Positions 6,001 through 9,974 of a DNA stretch of 9,974 nt are shown here, piece after piece. Within the stretch, counting starts at the first letter, position 1; every line of letters starts with the position of its first letter. The notes under the pieces were generated by a model. It saw nothing but the letters and a program-made list of their open reading frames with translations, did no database searches and was not told the DNA's origin. The translations under genes were made by a program, and so were the position numbers. The stretch is from Thiomonas sp. (lineage in GTDB: Bacteria; Pseudomonadota; Gammaproteobacteria; Burkholderiales; Burkholderiaceae_C): positions 1 to 9,974 of the forward strand of contig DAIDHU010000028.1 of assembly GCA_027451915.1 (NCBI GenBank), read 5' to 3'.

Positions 6001-6050
6001 GCGCCAATCGGTGCCAATCGTTGCCGATCGGTGCCAATCGGCGCCGCTCC
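6001..6050. repeat. 10-bp tandem repeat array before ffh
   Basis: Five consecutive 10-bp units are in exact register: GCGCCAATCG, GTGCCAATCG, TTGCCGATCG, GTGCCAATCG, and a decayed GCGCCGCTCC. The core is TGCCAATCG. The second and fourth units are identical; the centre contains the palindrome CCGATCGG (6024-6031). The array ends 22 bp before the ffh ATG, between the divergent ypjD and ffh starts. On the minus strand each intact unit reads CGATTGGC. A one-helical-turn period would place all units on one face of the DNA. Confidence 0.85.
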
Positions 6051-6071
6051 GCATCATCGGATCCCCTTCTC

Positions 6072-7433
6072 ATGCTGAACAACCTCACCCAGCGCCTGTC
6101 CCAGGTCGTCAAGACCGTACGCGGGCAGGCGCGCATCACCGAATCCAACGTCTCCGACATGTTGCGCGAGGTGCGCCTGGCGCTGCTCGAGGCCGACGTG
6201 GCGCTGCCCGTGGTGCGCGAGTTCACGCAGCATGTGAAGGAGCGCGCGCTGGGCCAGGAGGTCGTGGGCTCGCTCAGCCCCGGCCAGGCGCTGGTGGGCG
6301 TGGTGCACAAGGAACTGGCGGCGCTGATGGGCAGCGGCAGCGCGGGGCTGAACCTGGCGGTGCAGCCGCCCGCGGTGGTGCTGATGGCCGGCCTTCAGGG
6401 CGCCGGCAAGACCACCACCACGGCCAAGCTGGCCAAGTGGCTGGTCGAGCGCCAGCGCAAGAAGGTGCTGACGGTCTCGGCCGACGTGTACCGCCCGGCG
6501 GCCATCGAGCAGTTGCGCAGCGTCACCGCGCAGGCCGGAGCCGAGTTCCTCGAATCGTCGCCGCAGGAAAAGCCCCTGGACATCGCCAGGCGGGCGCTGG
6601 CCTACGCGCGCGCCCACCACGTGGAGGTGCTGCTGGTCGACACCGCCGGGCGCCTGGCGGTGGACGAGCAGATGATGCGCGAGATCCGCGAGCTTCACGA
6701 AGCCCTGGACCCGGTGGAGACCCTGTTCGTGGTCGATGCCATGCAGGGCCAGGACGCGCTGGCCACGGCGCGCGCCTTCCACGACGCGCTGCCGCTGACC
6801 GGCGTGGTGCTGACCAAGCTCGACGGCGACGCGCGCGGCGGCGCCGCGTTGTCGGTGCACCACGTCACCGGCGCGCCGATCAAGTTCGCCGGGGTGTCGG
6901 AGAAGATCGACGGCCTGGAGGCCTTCGATGCCCAGCGCATGGCCGACCGCATCCTGGGCATGGGCGACGTGCTGGCGCTGGTGGAGCAGGCGCAGCGCCA
7001 CGTCGACGTGCAGGCGGCCGAGAAGCTGGCGAAAAAGGTCAAGTCGGGCGAGCAGTTCGATCTCGACGATTTCCTCGTGCAACTCCAGCAGATGAACAAG
7101 ATGGGCGGCCTGCAGGGCATGCTCGACAAACTTCCCGCCGAACTCCAGGCGCGCGCCGGGCAGGCCGACATGGACAAGGCCGCGCGCGACGTGCGGCGCA
7201 TGCAGGGCATCATCTGCTCCATGACCGCGCTGGAGCGTCGCAAACCCGACCTGATCAAGGCCTCGCGCAAGCGCCGCATCGCCGCCGGCGCCGGCGTGGC
7301 CGTGCAGGAGGTCAACCGCCTGCTCGGTCAGTACGAGCAGATGCGCGACATGATGAAAAAGATGAAGGGCGCGAAGATGTTCAAGATGATGCAGCGCATG
7401 GGGGGCGGCGCCGGCGGCTTGATGCGGCGCTGA
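6072..7433 (+). CDS. ffh: Signal recognition particle protein Ffh (SRP54 GTPase)
   Basis: The protein part of the bacterial signal recognition particle: with 4.5S RNA it binds signal sequences of nascent membrane proteins and delivers ribosomes to FtsY at the inner membrane. At 453 aa it equals the E. coli length. The N domain (about 1-90) contains the ALLEADVALPVVREF segment. The G domain (about 95-295) has G1 GLQGAGKT (107-114), ADVYRPAAIEQL (138-148), DTAGRL (190-195), TKLDGDARGG (248-257) and the closing GVSEKIDGLEAFD. The methionine-rich M domain (about 325-453) contains QQMNKMGGLQGML, RRMQGIICSMTALERR, the RNA-binding SRKRRIAAGAG and a Lys/Met-rich tail (MMKKMKGAKMFKMMQRMGG). The ATG at 6072 gives the canonical MLNNLTQRL start; the frame stays open upstream to a TTG at 6021, but those codons lie in the 10-bp repeats. 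The ribosome site is weak. No 4.5S RNA gene is in the window. Confidence 0.97.
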   Translation: MLNNLTQRLSQVVKTVRGQARITESNVSDMLREVRLALLEADVALPVVREFTQHVKERALGQEVVGSLSPGQALVGVVHKELAALMGSGSAGLNLAVQPPAVVLMAGLQGAGKTTTTAKLAKWLVERQRKKVLTVSADVYRPAAIEQLRSVTAQAGAEFLESSPQEKPLDIARRALAYARAHHVEVLLVDTAGRLAVDEQMMREIRELHEALDPVETLFVVDAMQGQDALATARAFHDALPLTGVVLTKLDGDARGGAALSVHHVTGAPIKFAGVSEKIDGLEAFDAQRMADRILGMGDVLALVEQAQRHVDVQAAEKLAKKVKSGEQFDLDDFLVQLQQMNKMGGLQGMLDKLPAELQARAGQADMDKAARDVRRMQGIICSMTALERRKPDLIKASRKRRIAAGAGVAVQEVNRLLGQYEQMRDMMKKMKGAKMFKMMQRMGGGAGGLMRR

Positions 7434-7456
7434 GCCTGCTCGATCCCCGGGGCGCC

Positions 7457-7480
7457 CCGCCGCCCGTCAGGGCGCGGCGG
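7457..7480. other. GC hairpin between convergent ffh and lytic transglycosylase genes
   Basis: CCGCCGC (7457-7463) pairs with GCGGCGG (7474-7480), and an inner CC/GG pair extends the stem. It spans the stop codon of the minus-strand transglycosylase gene and lies 23 bp beyond the ffh stop. No T-run follows on either strand, so if it ends transcription in both directions it is not a textbook rho-independent terminator; in DNA this GC-rich it may be chance. Confidence 0.3.
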
Positions 7481-8135
7481 CGCGGGGGCGGGCCGGCAGC
7501 GCCTCGGCCAGCAGGGGAGCGGGGACCTGCCATTGCCGGCTGGCCGCCAGCACCGCATCCGGATAGGCGGCGCGGCCGCGCGAACCGTTGTAGCGTCCCA
7601 GCGCGTAGAACAGATTGCCCTGCTCCTCGTCCAGGTAATGGCGCAGGATCACGCAGCCGTAGCGCAGGTTCACCCGCATGCGGAACAGCGCCATCTTGTC
7701 GCCATTGCCGATCTGGCGGGTCCAGAAAGGCATGACCTGCATCAGCCCCAGCGCGCCCGCGGACGAGATGGCGTATTTGTTGAATCCGCTTTCCACCTGG
7801 ATCAGGCCCAGGACCAGGGAGGGTTGCAGGCCGGCGCGCGTGGCCTCGTACCAGACGGTGCGAAGCAACGCGCGCCGGGCGGTCATGTCGGGGATGCGCT
7901 TGCGCAGGCGCGAGGACTCCGTGGCCAGCCAAAGCAGGTAGCGCACCAGCCGGCGCGGGTCGTGGAAATGCGGAACCGGCGGGGCCTCGTCGGAGATCTG
8001 CGCCGCCAGGGCCAGGCGAACGGCGTCGGACAGTGCCTCCTCGCGCTGCGCGCCGGCCCAGGCGGTGCCCGCGAACAGCTGCGACGCCACCAGCAGGGCC
8101 GCGGCCGCCAGGCGCGCAAGGCTCGCCGGGCGCAT
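7467..8135 (-). CDS. Exported lytic transglycosylase, SLT domain (family 1)
   Basis: A 222-aa murein hydrolase that cleaves the MurNAc-GlcNAc bond with formation of 1,6-anhydroMurNAc. Residues 1-28 look like a Sec signal peptide: Arg2 and Arg8, a hydrophobic core (LAAAALLVASQLFAG) and an Ala-X-Ala site near AWA-GA, so it should act in the periplasm. No lipobox cysteine is visible. The SLT domain (about 95-205) has the catalytic Glu115 in LIQVESGFN, then SSAGALGLMQVMPFW (124-138), NLRYG (156-160) and the late YNGS (182-185). The ATG at 8135 is chosen because the signal peptide begins there; the frame is open further upstream into proS but that part is Arg/Pro-rich noise. It lies 89 bp downstream of proS on the same strand and converges on ffh. 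The precise Mlt/Slt subtype is not assigned. Confidence 0.9.
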   Translation of the reverse strand: MRPASLARLAAAALLVASQLFAGTAWAGAQREEALSDAVRLALAAQISDEAPPVPHFHDPRRLVRYLLWLATESSRLRKRIPDMTARRALLRTVWYEATRAGLQPSLVLGLIQVESGFNKYAISSAGALGLMQVMPFWTRQIGNGDKMALFRMRVNLRYGCVILRHYLDEEQGNLFYALGRYNGSRGRAAYPDAVLAASRQWQVPAPLLAEALPARPRAAAP

Positions 8136-8224
8136 CGGGTTCGCGAAGCGCGTCGGGCGTCGGGCGAGCCCAGGCACCCTGCCGCTGGCCTGGCGCTCGG
8201 GCTTCACCGCGATGCCCGGGGGCC
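8136..8224. other. proS to lytic transglycosylase spacer
   Basis: These 89 bp carry no recognisable terminator or promoter and no clear ribosome site for the downstream gene. The short, featureless gap fits co-transcription of proS and the transglycosylase gene but does not prove it. Confidence 0.4.
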
Positions 8225-9946
<1,722 letters not shown>

Positions 9947-9974
9947 GAAATCGGCGTGAGTGGATGGGGACGGG

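Noticed and set aside
6021..6071. A TTG-started 17-codon N-terminal extension of Ffh
   Set aside because: The added codons are encoded by the 10-bp repeat array, and Ffh proteins start at MLNNL; the 453-aa length from 6072 matches the family.

Overview
The window looks like chromosomal housekeeping DNA from a high-GC betaproteobacterium, most likely order Burkholderiales. The evidence is the strong G/C bias at third codon positions, the protein sequences, and a gene order (nrdA, ampD, NtrC-type regulator, sensor kinase, PP0621-type protein, ypjD, ffh, lytic transglycosylase, proS) that I recall from Burkholderiales genomes. Genus cannot be fixed by eye. I see no mobile element, CRISPR array, tRNA or rRNA, and no block of foreign base composition.

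Layout. 1-710 (minus) is the 5' part of nrdA, cut by the window edge. 711-1122 is the nrdA control region. It holds a sigma70-type promoter with a 17-bp spacer, two NrdR-box-like palindromes exactly 32 bp apart that flank or cover the promoter, two DnaA-box-like 9-mers further upstream, and a leader of about 200 nt with a possible small ORF. 1123-5944 is a compact five-gene minus-strand run, transcribed in the order ypjD, PP0621-type zinc-ribbon protein, pilS-like kinase, pilR-like regulator, ampD. Neighbouring genes are 7 or 25 bp apart or overlap, so they are probably one operon. 5945-6071 is a divergent intergenic region with a perfect hairpin and a phased 10-bp tandem repeat. 6072-7433 (plus) is ffh, convergent with a minus-strand lytic transglycosylase (7467-8135). 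8225-9946 (minus) is complete proS, with 28 bp of upstream sequence at the window end.

How the genes relate. NrdA makes deoxynucleotides and its control region carries signals for dNTP-sensing (NrdR) and possibly replication-linked (DnaA) control. The PilS/PilR-like pair should act with sigma54 RNA polymerase. AmpD (cytosolic) and the lytic transglycosylase (exported) act at opposite ends of peptidoglycan turnover. Ffh targets membrane proteins and ProS charges tRNA-Pro. Apart from the two-component pair these are core functions.

No clearly new system is visible. The points most worth a second look are the diverged DNA-binding helix and repeat-expanded linker of the PilR-like regulator, the 10-bp repeat array before ffh, the co-transcription of ampD with a two-component system, and the architecture of the nrdA control region.
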